DNA of 64,000 nt. It comes from DYJB01 sp963777165. GTDB taxonomy: Bacteria; Chloroflexota; Anaerolineae; Anaerolineales; E44-bin32. The DNA lies in contig CAVZPO010000007.1 in assembly GCA_963777165.1 (NCBI GenBank), positions 1 to 64,000 of the forward strand. Reading direction: 5' to 3'. The position numbers and the translations under genes are program-made. Shown here piece by piece: positions 1-9,892 of the stretch (its first letter is position 1; each line of letters starts with the position of its first letter). A model generated the notes under the pieces. It had not been told where the DNA came from. It did no database searches and was given only the letters and a program-made list of their open reading frames with translations.

Positions 1-1
1 C

Positions 2-268
2 CGTCTCTTGATCCTGGATGAAGCCACTTCCAGTGTGGACACGCTCACCGAGACTCTGATCCAGCAGGCCCTTCAGCAGCTGCTCACCGGGCGAACCGCC
101 GTCATCATTGCCCATCGGTTGAGCACCATCCGCCACGCCGACCGGATCTATGTCATCGAAGACGGGACGATCGTCGACCAGGGTACCCACGCCCAGCTGA
201 TCGGTCGCCCGGGGACTTACCGGTCCCTGCACCAGGCACAGCAGGCCCGCCAGGGGGAGTCGGGCTAG
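2..268 (+). CDS. ABC transporter ATP-binding protein, C-terminal end (partial)
   Basis: The gene runs in from the left edge. The visible 88 residues are the end of an ABC nucleotide-binding domain: the Walker B strand LLILDEATSSVD with its catalytic Glu and D-loop, then the H-loop IIAHRLST and the usual C-terminal strand with DRIYVIEDG. The combination of ATSSVD and IIAHRLST is typical of exporter-type (MsbA/LmrA-like) proteins in which a membrane domain precedes the ATPase; that membrane part would lie outside the window. The protein ends GESG at a TAG. The substrate cannot be told from this fragment. It is followed by 386 bases without a gene, so it does not share an operon with the next one. 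Confidence 0.9.
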   Translation, partial: RLLILDEATSSVDTLTETLIQQALQQLLTGRTAVIIAHRLSTIRHADRIYVIEDGTIVDQGTHAQLIGRPGTYRSLHQAQQARQGESG

Positions 269-541
269 GGCAAGGCGACCGCGGGGCAGGGTGCCGCCCA
301 TGCGTGGCGCGCCGTGCGCCCACATTCCCAACCGACGAGATCCTGCTCGGTGGCCTGCTGAACGAGGCGCAGGCAGGAAGCGCCGCCCTGCGCCGGCGCC
401 AGCAACCGGATCCCCCAGGGATTGCCCGGGCACAGCTCATGAGCGCCGTACGGGCTCCGCGCTCGTCGATGGCGGCGGGAACAACCCTTCAATACCGACC
501 ATGAAAGTCTTGTATCAACTCGGGAGAAGATGAAAGAGATG
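269..541. other. non-coding interval with no recognisable gene
   Basis: This GC-rich stretch lies between the exporter and the promoter at 542. Open frames exist on both strands, but none has a recognisable motif or a ribosome-binding site and they overlap one another. I see no tRNA, repeat or convincing terminator. The actual regulatory signals are at its right end. Confidence 0.5.
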
Positions 542-584
542 TTGCAATGACGGTCGAAATGACGTACACTGAACAAATGAAAGT
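542..584 (+). promoter_or_regulatory. promoter plus putative RpiR operator of the HAD/PGM operon
   Basis: A -35-like TTGCAA (542-547) and a -10-like TACACT (565-570) are separated by 17 bases. Three bases after the -10 lies CAAATGAAAGT (574-584). The same element order, the same 17-base spacer and the same 3-base offset recur at 5789-5831 in front of the RpiR gene. An inverted pair, ATGTTGCA (539-546) and TGCAACAT (590-597), brackets the promoter and could be a second operator pair. Assignment to the RpiR regulator is inference from the shared site. Confidence 0.6.
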
Positions 585-654
585 GAAGCTGCAACATGCA
601 GAGAAATGCAAGATCTCTCGATAGACATGTCGAAGTAAGAGGAGACGCCCTGGA

Positions 655-1395
655 ATGAAGCCCAATATCGAAGTCATCTTCATTGACGTGGGCAATACGC
701 TGCGCGTCCTGGTGAAGGACGAGCCCTACCAGGCGGATGCCAGACGGCAGATCGCGGGCCTGGTCGGCGCCGCGGAATCGCCCGAGGACTTCTGCGAACA
801 ACTTGATCAGCGCTACAAGATCTACCGAAAGTGGGCCTTCGAGACGCTGCGCGAGGCATCGGAGAAGGAACTGTGGACTCGCTGGTTGCTCCCCGACCAT
901 CCCAACGAGAGGATCGGTCCGCTGTCCGGGGAGCTCACGTTCTTGTACCGGAAGACCATGGGCCGCCGTTTTGCGCAGCCGGACACCAAAGAAGTCGTCG
1001 AGGAGTTAACTCGACGGGGGTACCGGCTGGGGATTCTCAGCAATACGATCACCGAGCGTGAGATTCCGTTGTGGCTCGAGGAAGATGGCCTGCGCAAGTA
1101 CTTCTCCACCGTCATCCTGTCCTCGGTTTTCGGACATCGCAAACCGGGTCCGGAGATCTACCGGGAGGCGGCGCGCCAGGCGGGCGTGGAGCCGGCGCAG
1201 GCTGCCTACGTGGGCGACAACCCGTCCCGCGACGTCGTCGGTGGTCGGCAGGCAGGCTTCGGCATGATCATCATCATGCTCGAACCGGGAGAGGTCGAGA
1301 AGAAGGACTTCAGCGGTGACAACAAGCCGGACGCAATGGTCCACTCGTTGAGCGGGTTGCTCGAGATCTTCCCGGCCCGGCGTGCCGCGGCGTGA
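655..1395 (+). CDS. HAD-superfamily hydrolase
   Basis: This is a 246-residue intact haloacid-dehalogenase-fold hydrolase, probably a soluble cytoplasmic phosphatase acting on a small phosphorylated metabolite. Motif I is DVGNT with the nucleophile Asp11, motif II is SNT at about 129-131, motif III is the Lys in HRKPG (about 163), and motif IV is GDNPSRD with Asp188. The residue two after the nucleophile is Gly13, where most HAD phosphatases have an acid/base Asp; the same replacement occurs in the other HAD domains of this island. The ATG is preceded by AAGAGGAG. The gene starts the operon behind the promoter at 542, ahead of the phosphoglycerate-mutase-like genes. Its substrate cannot be read from the sequence. 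Confidence 0.88.
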   Translation: MKPNIEVIFIDVGNTLRVLVKDEPYQADARRQIAGLVGAAESPEDFCEQLDQRYKIYRKWAFETLREASEKELWTRWLLPDHPNERIGPLSGELTFLYRKTMGRRFAQPDTKEVVEELTRRGYRLGILSNTITEREIPLWLEEDGLRKYFSTVILSSVFGHRKPGPEIYREAARQAGVEPAQAAYVGDNPSRDVVGGRQAGFGMIIIMLEPGEVEKKDFSGDNKPDAMVHSLSGLLEIFPARRAAA

Positions 1396-1578
1396 ACACC
1401 GGTCAGGCGCTCATTGCCTGTCGACGATCCCTCTCTGCGAAGAGCGCCGCGCCAGACTCGCCGCGTCGAGCCGTCCTTCGAGGGCCGGCGACCGTCCGCA
1501 CCACCTGCCCGCACGCGTGGGGCGAGCGCACGGCCGGACGGCCGGCGTCCCAACGCCCGGGAGGGCACGGGGTAAGCC

Positions 1579-3170
1579 GTGGCCCATCACCGCGCCGAAC
1601 CGGGCGCCCTGACGCTGGCCGAGGCCGTGCGCGCCCGCTACCGGTCGGGCCAAACCGACTACGCCCTTGAGCCGGTCGTGCTGCTGGGCGCCGACGGCCA
1701 TCCCGTGGGGCGGGTGCAGGACGGCGATGCCGTCATCTTCTGCTGCCGCCGCGGGGAGCGCGAAGTGCAGCTCACGGAAGCCTTCGTCGAAAAGGACTGG
1801 AGCCGCTTCCCCCGGCGATCCGTGCGCGACCTGACGTTCTGCATCCTGACGCTCTACCACGAGAAGTTCAAGGATCTCCCGGTCGCCTTTGCCCCGACCC
1901 GCCTGACGAACACCCTCGGGGAAGTGGTCGGCCGCACGGGGCTGACCCAGCTGCATGTGGCCAAGTCTGAGAAGTACGCGCACGTCACCTTCTTCCTCAA
2001 TGGCGGGCGGCATGAGCCGTTCACCGGCGAGAAGGATGTCTGCATCCCCTCGCCGAAGGGCATCGCCTTCGACCAGGTTCCGGAACTGAGCCTGGCCGGG
2101 GTCACAGCGCGAGATCGTGCAGGGTGTCCACGACCGCTACGACCTGATCGTGGCCAACATCGCCAACGGCGATGTGATTGGCCACACGACCAGCCAGGCA
2201 GCGAAGGTGCGCTGCGCGGCGGTCGTAGATGCTCACCTGGGCGAGATCGTCGAACAGGCCTTCGCCGGCGAGTACGTCGTGCTGGTGACGGCCGATCACG
2301 GGAACCTGGAGGTCATGCTCCAGGCGGACGGCTCGCCGCACGTCTCCCACACCGATAACCCGGTGCCCTTCCTCTACCTGGAAGGGCGCAAGGCCCCCGG
2401 GCTGCACGTGCGCGACGGCTCCCTGGCCGATGTCGCCCCGACCGTCCTGCGGCTGCTCGGGATCGAGCCCCCGCATGAGATGAACGGCCAATGCCTGTTG
2501 CCTTCGGTCCGTTGGCACGCCGGACGCCGAGTGCTGCTTCTGATCCTCGACGGGTGGGGGATCGGGCGGCAGGACTCCGCGAATCCGATCTTCCTGGCGC
2601 AACCTGAGGTGTGGGGGAGGCTTATCCGCGAGCACCCGACCAGCCAGTTGCTCGCCTCCGGGCGAGGCCGTGGGATTGGGACCCGGCAAGGCGGGCAATT
2701 CGGAAGCCGGCCACATGAACCTGGGCGCCGGCCGGCTGGTCCCACAGGATGATGTCCGCCTCGATCAGGCCATGGCCGACGGGTCGTTCTCGGAGAACGA
2801 GACGCTGCGCAAGGTGATCGGTGAGGTGCGCAAGCGCCGCTCGAGCCTGCACCTCATCGGGCTGCTCTCCGAGAAGAGCTCGCACGGCTCGATCGAGTAT
2901 CCGCTCGAGGTGCTGCGCATGGCGCGCCGGCAGGGCGTCTCGAGTGTCTACCTGCACCTGATCCTGGATGGCCGCAGCACGGCGCCCGGGAGCGCTCCGG
3001 ATCTGCTGGCCCGCCTCGAGGAACGCCTGAAGGAGATCGGCGGGGGAGAGATCGCCAGCGCGGTCGGACGCGGGATCGCCCTCGATCGGAACGGCGACTA
3101 CGAGAAGACCCGCCGCGCCTATGAGGCGATCGTCGACGGCATCGGGGAGGGTCACCCGGCGAACGGGTGA
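1579..3170 (+). CDS. circularly permuted cofactor-independent phosphoglycerate mutase-like protein (frameshifted)
   Basis: The parts of a GpmI-type mutase are all present, but in the order C-terminal half then N-terminal half. Bases 1579-2500 encode the second part of the phosphotransferase domain (DGDAVIF, EKYAHVTFF) and the C-terminal phosphatase half with metal residues in NGDVIGHT, TADHGN and VSHTDNP, ending at EMNGQCLL. After a linker of about 10 residues, with no stop, comes the family N-terminus LILDGWG, then the nucleophile motif GNSEAGH and the first part of the phosphotransferase domain, ending AYEAIVDG before a TGA. Two +1 shifts (about 2095, in GGGG, and about 2665, in GGGC) interrupt the frame. 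The phosphatase-core metal ligands are kept, but phosphotransferase motifs differ from the norm (DGRST for DGRDT; CRRGER for FRPDR). The GTG at 1579 is a likely start. The activity on phosphoglycerate is unproven. Confidence 0.8.
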
Positions 3171-3180
3171 GGCCGTCAAC

Positions 3181-4389
3181 ATGAATCGCCACCCGGTGGA
3201 CGAGCTGATCGAAGGTGCGCAAACCAAGATCGTGATGCTCGTTCTGGACGGTCTGGGTGGACTGCCTCGCGAGCTCGGAGGTCCCACTGAGTTGGAGAGT
3301 GCCCGGACGCCGGCACTGGACGCCCTGGCCTCCGCCTCGGAGCTCGGTCTGACGCTGCCTGTGGCGCCGGGGATTACACCCGGCAGCGGGCCGGGGCACC
3401 TGGCCCTCTTCGGCTACGACCCCCTCGAGAACCCGATCGGCCGTGGGGCGATGGAGGCCCTGGGCGCCGATTTCGAACTGGGCCCGGGCGACCTGGCGGC
3501 CCGCGGCAACTTCTGCTCGGTGGATGGGGAGGGGCGGCTGATCGACCGCCGGGCCGGCCGGATCCCGACGGAATTGAATCGAGAGCTATGCGTCCTGCTC
3601 GAGACGATCACAGCTCGAAGGGGTGCAGATCTTCCTGCGCACCGTGAAGGATCACCGCTTCGCGGTCGTGTTCCGCGGCCCCGGCCTGGGCGACGCCCTG
3701 ACCGAGTCGGATCCGCAGCAGACCGGCGTCCCTATTCCCGCCGTGCGGTCGCTCGAGCCGGGCTCGGACGAAGCCGCGCACCTGGTGGGCCGCTTCCTCG
3801 AGGCAGCACGCCGGCTGCTGGCGCACCGCAGCACCGGCCAACATGATCCTGCTGCGCGGTTTCGCCACCTCGCCGATCCTGCCCGGCTTCCTCGAGCGCT
3901 ACCGTCTGCGGGCGGCGGCCATCGCGGTCCGAGGGATGTACCGGGGCGTGGCACGGCTCGTGGGCATGCAGCGTGCTGGACCTCGGCGGTGAGACGCTCG
4001 ACGATGAGTTCGCCGCCCTTGAAGCGCACTGGGACGAGTTCGACTTCTTCTACCTGCACGTCAAGCAGACCGATACCGCCGGGGAGCTGGGGGACTTCGA
4101 CGGCAAGGTCCGGGCGATCGAAGAGGTGGATGCCCAGCTGCCCCGGCTGCTGGCGTTGCGGCCGGACGTGGTCGTTATCGGCGGTGATCACTCATCGCCG
4201 GCGATCCTGCGCTCGCACAGCTGGCACCCGGTGCCGCTGCTCCTCCATTCGAGATCGGCGCGGGCGGGCGGGTGCACGAGCTTCGGCGAGCGCGCCTGTG
4301 CGCAAGGCAGCCTGGGCTTGTTGCGGGCGACGGACGTGATGCCACTGGCGCTGGCCCACGCCGGGCGCCTGGCCAAGTTCGGGGCATGA
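3181..4389 (+). CDS. apgM: archaeal-type 2,3-bisphosphoglycerate-independent phosphoglycerate mutase (frameshifted)
   Basis: About 400 residues match the ApgM family, which interconverts 3- and 2-phosphoglycerate using two metal ions in an alkaline-phosphatase fold. Visible motifs are LDGLGGLP near the N-terminus, the nucleophile Ser in TPGSGPGHLALFGYDP (about residue 65), KQTDTAGELGD with a metal Asp, and GGDHSSP followed by HPVP near the end. The position that is His in archaeal GHDG is Glu here. Three frameshifts, near 3605, 3840 and 3970, break the reading; the three pieces join without loss of family motifs. The ATG lies 10 bases after the preceding stop, so both mutase-like genes are co-transcribed. 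Having two unrelated-architecture mutases side by side suggests phosphoglycerate-like compounds are what this operon handles. Confidence 0.82.
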
Positions 4390-4422
4390 CACGGGACCGG
4401 GTCGGAGACGAGGAGAAGATGC

Positions 4423-5768
4423 ATGTCGCAGCCTGCACCTGAGCCGAAGGGGAACGCAGCCCGAGATCCTGTTGATCGATTGGCGAATGCAGACGCCTTC
4501 TCGGCGGCGTTGTACGAGGTGCTGCAGCAGGTTAGCCCCGGGATCGGGGAACTGGAACTGTACGAGTTCCGCTACGCGCTTCATAACCTCACCCCCCACG
4601 ACGGTTGGGCCTCGGTCGCCCTCGACGATCCCGGGGACGATCGAAGCAGCGGGTGACCTCCAGCACGTTCTACCGGTCCCTGCAGGTGAAGCCCCGCCGG
4701 GGCGAATGCATCGTGCTGGACGAGCCGATCGAGAAGCTCACCCTCATGCTCCTGGTCGGGCTGGTGACCGGCGCGTATCGGGTGGACTGGGTCAGGCGCC
4801 ACTTCTACTTCGACGTGCGCGGCTTCTACTTCCTCCATCGCAACCTGTACTTCACGCCGAAGATCGTCGCCCACCTGGGCGGCAAGCCGTTCCGCACCTT
4901 CGAGCGCCGGCAGGAGCATTTCGAACGCCTCCAGTCGATTGGCTACAAGGAGTTCGCCGCAGCGAACGCCGAGCTGGACGATTCCTTCCTGGCCTGCCTC
5001 CGGCGGTTGATCGACGCCAAGGGGACGCCGATCATCCTGGCGCTCGCCGGCCCGACAGCCGCCGGCAAGACCGAGATCGTCGAGCGGCTGCGGGAGGCGC
5101 TCCAGGCGGACGGCCGCAGTGTGACCTCCATCGAGATGGACAACTTCCTGACCGACCGTGACTACCGGGAGGAGAAGGGCATCCACACGCTGGGACGGGA
5201 GGCCATCCACCTCGGGCTCTTCACGCGCGCCCTGGCGGAGATTCGCCGCGGGCAGGCGATCCAGACGCCGCGCTACGACACCGTGTACGCCGTGTCGAGC
5301 CACGATCTGCAGGGCAATCTGAAGCCCGGGGCCACGCAGGTCGACGTCCCGGCTGGTGACATTGTGTTCATCGAAGGCAACTTCCCGTTCCTGCTGGAAG
5401 AGGCGGCGCCCGTCATCGGGATCAAGGTCGTCTACCTGACCGATGACCCGGTGCGGATGAAGCGCAAGTGGAGGCGAGACATCGACTACCGCAGGAAGTA
5501 CGAGCCCGACTACTTCCGGAACCGCTTCTTCAAGGAGCAGTTCCTGATGGCCGAGATCTGCTACCGCCCTCAGATGGAAGTGTGCGACCTGGTCGTGGAC
5601 ACGACCGGTGGAGCGCTGTGGGCGACGCCAGAGATCGCCGGCATGCTTGGCCGGGGGATGGGGGCGGGGTTTAGGTCGACCATGCGAGAGCGGGTTGGGG
5701 CGCTTTCGGAGCGTGGGCCAAGTGTCCCGCCGCCATGTCTGACAGTAAGGACCAAATTAGTTACATAA
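4423..5768 (+). CDS. P-loop kinase of the phosphoribulokinase/uridine kinase family (frameshifted)
   Basis: About 448 residues. The C-terminal half is a PRK/uridine-kinase-type domain with Walker A GPTAAGKTE, the substrate-binding EMDNF strand, FIEGNFPF (Walker B region) and an arginine-rich lid (MKRKWRRDIDYRRKY). The N-terminal roughly 190 residues have no family I recognise. One frameshift near 4632, explained by a missing G in GGGG, separates the first 70 residues from the rest. The ATG is preceded by GAGGAGAAG, 33 bases after apgM. The enzyme would phosphorylate a nucleoside, sugar or glycerate-like substrate; the neighbouring mutases make a glycerate or sugar-phosphate substrate plausible, but this is inference. 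Confidence 0.82.
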
Positions 5769-5788
5769 CAGACGGCGTGAAAGAACAC

Positions 5789-5831
5789 TTGCGATGCAAC
5801 CAAGAATGCACTACTGTATTCAAATGAAAGT
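5789..5831 (+). promoter_or_regulatory. promoter plus putative operator in front of the RpiR regulator
   Basis: TTGCGA (5789-5794), 17 bases, TACTGT (5812-5817), then after 3 bases CAAATGAAAGT (5821-5831). The 11-base site and its offset from the -10 are identical to those at 574-584. This is what one expects for an autoregulated transcription factor that also controls the upstream operon. TGCAAC (5795-5800) also resembles the bracketing repeat of the first copy. Confidence 0.6.
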
Positions 5832-5896
5832 AAGCGTTCATGGTTTCTTCGGCTGCAAGTAGCCCCTCGAACTGCGGACGTCAGGGAGGGCGAGCG

Positions 5897-6876
5897 ATGA
5901 GTGACGACGAGGCTGCCTCCGCCAGCGAATTCGGAACGACCCTCGCCGAGCACTTCGATCACTTAACCAAGAGCGAGAAGCGCATCGCCAATTACCTGCG
6001 CCGAAACCAGGACGAAGCTGCCTTCCTTGCCGCGGGCGAGCTGGCGGACCGGCTTGGATTGAGCGAAGCGACCGTCGTGCGTTTCGCCCGAACGCTGGGC
6101 TTCGAAAGCTATCCGGCCATGCGAGCCGTTCTCCAGGAGAACTTCCGCCGGCGGGTCACACATTCGGTCCGCCTGCGCGGCCGGCTGGATGAGCTGCGCG
6201 AGGCGGGGGACATCTTCGAAAAAGTGACGGTCTCAGAGATCGACTATCTGACGGAGGCCCTTCAGACAGTGGACCGGGAAGCCTTGCACCAGACTGTGGC
6301 CGTATCTGACGGAGCGGGAGAGGGTCTTTGTGTTTGGACAGGGCCCATCGGTGTCACTGGTCCATCTGCTCAACCTGCGCCTCACCCGCTTTGGCAAGCA
6401 GGTCATCCCGCTGACCGCGACCGGGCGCGAAACCCTGGAACCCTTGCTCCTGATGACCGACCGCGACGTGTTGTTTGCGATCGGCTTCTTCGATGTGAAT
6501 CCCGACCCTGCAGATCGTCCTGGACCATGCGGCCGAGAAGGGCTGCCCGGTGATTCTGCTTACCGACACACTGGGCTCCGTCGTTGGCGAGAAGGCCGAG
6601 ATCGTTCTCGCCGCCAAGCGCGGACCCGTGTCCGCATTCCATTCCCTGGTCGTCCCCATGACCATCATCAACACGCTGCTGCTGGAGATCGCCAGTCAGA
6701 ACCAGGATGCGGTGACGTCACGTTTGGACAAGCTGGACCAGTTGCGAGAACGCCTCCAGTCGAACCGGCGAGCCGGACAGGTAGGCCCAGGAGTACAGCA
6801 TGACCACCCTCGGAATCCGTCAAGCCTCCCTTTCCAAAGGCTGTGTCCCGTTCCCGGCGGTTCCTTCGCTGGCTGA
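5897..6876 (+). CDS. MurR/RpiR-family transcriptional regulator (frameshifted)
   Basis: The N-terminal 77-residue helix-turn-helix domain reads LTKSEKRIANYLRRN ... LADRLGLSEATVVRFARTLGF, the hallmark of the RpiR family. It is followed by a SIS sugar-isomerase-fold domain that normally binds a phosphosugar effector (VFVFGQGPS, then CPVILLTDT and ending VVPMTIINTLLLEIA). Frameshifts near 6300 and 6505 split the SIS domain. The frame as read ends at 6876, inside the permease; a single further indel would end it at the TAG at 6782, just before the permease ribosome-binding site, which is the more natural end. The ATG at 5897 follows AGGGAGGGCGAG. The effector is probably a phosphorylated substrate of the transporter that follows. 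Confidence 0.88.
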
Positions 6877-8669
6877 CCAGACCCCATGTCGTCCTGGCTT
6901 TGATCATGCTGGCGGTGATGTTCGACATGGTCATCATCCCACTCTACCGCTGGTCGAGACCACGGTGACCTGGCAGGATACTGACCTCAACCGCGCCCCG
7001 GACGCCGTGGTAGGGGACTTGACCCTCTTCCACTGGATCAGGATGCTGACCAGCAACATCGGCAGGATCTTGACCTACACCCCCCTGCTGCATTCGCTGA
7101 CCATCTCCCTTGGCACGGTTGTGCTTTCGTTCCTGATCGGTGGGTCGCTGGCCTGGCTGGTGGTCCGCACCGACATGCCGGGCGGAATGTGATCAATGTC
7201 CTGGCGGTGATGCCCTACATCATGCCCTCCTGGACCATCGCCCAGGCCTGGACAAGTGATGTTCAAGAACAGGCGACAGGCGGAGTACCGGGAATGTTAT
7301 GAATTCTTGATGGGAACGAGTCCGCCGGACTGGTTGTCCTACGGACCGTTACCGATCATCATCAGCAGCGCGCTGCATTACTACACCTTCTTCTTCCTGT
7401 TCGTCTCCGCGGCGCTGATGTCGATCGATTCCAGCCTGGAGGAAGCCGGCGAACTGATGGGCGCCAGCCGCTGGCGGATTCTGCGCAAGATCACCTTCCC
7501 GTTGGTCGTGCCGGCCCTGCTTTCGGGTTTCATCATGACCTTCTCCAAGGTCATGGGCACCTTCGGCGGACCGAACGTGCTGGGCGTGCCCGTCCGCTAC
7601 TACACGGTCTCCACCATGATCCGCGCCAAACATCGCGGTCGGCGCCAACGGGGATGCCTTTGTGCTGGCGATCACGCTGATCCTCTTCTCCATGATCACC
7701 ATCACCATCAACCAGAGAATCGTCGGGACACGGAAGAGTTACGAGACGATCGGCGGACGCGGCTTTATGTCCCAGAAAACAAAGCTGCGCAACATGAGGA
7801 AGGTCGTCTTGACCGCAGCGTGATCATCTTTCAGGTGCTGGTCGCGTCGTTCCGCTGGTCCTCCTGACGTGGAGCACGTTGATGCTGAAGTCCGGAGATT
7901 ACAGCCTGAGCAATCTGACCCTGGCTCACTGGATCGGCGAGAGCGATATCCGGATCATACAGCGGAGAACCGGGCATTCTGCGCAACCCCGCCATTTACC
8001 GGGCTGCCTGGAATTCGATCAGGCTGTCGCTCTAGACCGCATTCTTCACGGCCTTTCTGGGGGTCATCCTGGGCTATTCCATCGTCAAGGGACGCGGCAC
8101 CCGCCTGGGCAAGCTGGTCGAGCAGCTGGCTTTCATCCCGTACGTGATCCCGGGGATTGCCTTCGGCGCGGTCTACATCACGATGTTCACCAGAACCGGT
8201 CGGGCCGATCCCGCCGCTTCTACGGCACCTTTGCCCTGCTGGTGGTTGTATCGGTGGCCAAGCATATCCCTTATTCCTCCCGCAGCGGGGTCTCGGCCAT
8301 GCTCCAGGTGGGGCGCGAACTGGAGGAGGCGGCCGCAGTGGCGGGAGCCAACAGCTGGCAGCGCTTCCGGCGCATTATCTTTCCTCTCACCAGCCGGGTT
8401 TCATTTCCGGATTTCTTTTGACCTTCATCACGACCATGCGGGAGCTGTCCCTGATCATCCTGTTGGTCACGCCGGCCACCCAGGTACTGGCCAGCCTGAC
8501 CATGCGCTACAGCGAGAACGGAAATGAACAACAGGCCAACGCGGTCATCATCCTGCTGATTGTGCTCGTTCTGATCGGCAATTTCATCATCAGCCGTTTC
8601 CGCGGCGGCAGCCTGAAGAAGGGTCTTGGGAGAGGTAGAGAAAACCATGGCAACAACGATCACCATTAA
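6800..8669 (+). CDS. AfuB/FbpB-type ABC transporter permease, two permease domains fused (heavily frameshifted)
   Basis: About 620 residues forming two binding-protein-dependent permease domains in one chain, the layout of AfuB/FbpB. Each half has several hydrophobic segments and its own EAA loop, EEAGELMGASRWRIL and EEAAAVAGANSWQRF, which dock on the ATPase. Ten or so single-base shifts break it (for example near 6835, 6945, 7190, 7260, 7635, 7865, 8030, 8205 and 8400), yet no family segment is missing, which argues for sequence errors over decay. It overlaps the ATPase start by 23 bases. AfuABC-type importers are known to carry ferric iron or hexose phosphates; here the HAD and mutase neighbours favour a phosphorylated organic substrate. 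Confidence 0.8.
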
Positions 8670-9731
8670 AAATTTGACCAAGAAATTCGGCAGTGTGGTT
8701 GCGGTCAATAATGTCAGCCTGACCATCGAACCGGGAACCTTCCTGACCCTGCTGGGACCATCCGGCTGCGGCAAGACCACCCTGCTGCGCTGTATCGCCG
8801 GGCTGGAGGATCCGGATGAGGGCGAGATCTACATCGGCGACAAACTGGTCTTCTCCCATGCAAAGGGAATTTCGCTGCCCGCCGGCCAGCGCGACCTGGG
8901 GATGGTCTTCCAGAACTATGCGCTCTGGCCGCACATGACCGTGTACAAGAACCTCACCTTTGCGCTGGAGATCCAGAAGATGTCCAAGGCGCAAATGGAC
9001 GAACGGGTAAAGGAAGCGCTGGCGGAAGTGCAGATGGAAGGCTACGAAGACCGCTACCCGCGCGAGATGAGCGGTGGGCAGCAGCAGCGCATTGCCCTGG
9101 CGCGCATGCTGGCCTATCGCCCCAAGGTCTTCCTGATGGACGAACCGCTTTCCAACCTGGATGCCCGCCTGCGCATGGACATGCGGACGGAGCTCAAGCG
9201 CCTGCACCATATCTCCGGAGCGACCACCGTCTACGTGACCCACGACCAACTGGAAGCCCTGACCATGTCCTCCAACATCGCGGTGATGAAACTGGGCGTC
9301 GTCCAGCAGCTGGATACGCCGGACCGCGTCTACCATTTCCCGGCCAATTTGTTCGTGGCGGATTTCATCGGCAATCCCAAAGTGAATTTGATGGATGGCG
9401 TTGTGAACGGCAAGGTCAGTCGGTCAGCCTGGGCAAGTTTGAGATTCCGATGAACACCAATGGCGCGACCGGCGAGGTGGTGGTTGCAGTGCGTCCGGAG
9501 GATATCGCCATTTCGACCCAACCCGAGCCTGGGGCGGTCGAGTTCATCACCTATTCTGTGCTGCCCTCCGGGGCTGATTCGACCATCATCGCCCGCCTGG
9601 ATGAAATGGAAATGACCATCAAGGTGATGGGCATCAGCAAGATCAAAATGGATGAGAAGATCTGGCTGACCTTTGATCCGGAGACGTTGAACCTGTATGA
9701 CAAGAAAAGCGGCAATCTCATCTCTTCCTGA
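8647..9731 (+). CDS. ABC importer ATP-binding protein, AfuC/PotA type (one frameshift)
   Basis: About 360 residues. The ATPase domain has Walker A GPSGCGKTT (about 38-46), Q-loop VFQNYALWPHM, signature SGGQQQR (about 142), Walker B VFLMDEPLSNLD and H-loop VTHDQ. A C-terminal TOBE-type domain (VVVAVRPEDIAI onward) marks it as a CysA/UgpC/AfuC-type importer ATPase. The frame breaks near 9415, between GKVS and VSLGKFEI. The ATG at 8647 was preferred to 8626 because residues from there align with the family start MATTITIKNL. It energises the fused permease upstream and uses the lipoprotein downstream for substrate capture. Confidence 0.9.
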
Positions 9732-9892
9732 AGACAATCGACGCAGACAGTCCTGGTTTCACTTCGCAAGCCACCTTGATCGAGGACTTGATTGTGAAGG
9801 GAGGTCCAAGAAAGGGAAACCCAGGAATGAAGATTGCAAGGAAAGAGCTCGTGTTCAAGGCTATCCGCTTCTAACCATGTAGGGAGGAAGAA

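Noticed and set aside
5897..8669. Programmed ribosomal frameshifting in the regulator and permease
   Set aside because: There are too many shifts in one gene, without slippery heptamers plus structures; scattered indels fit sequence error better.
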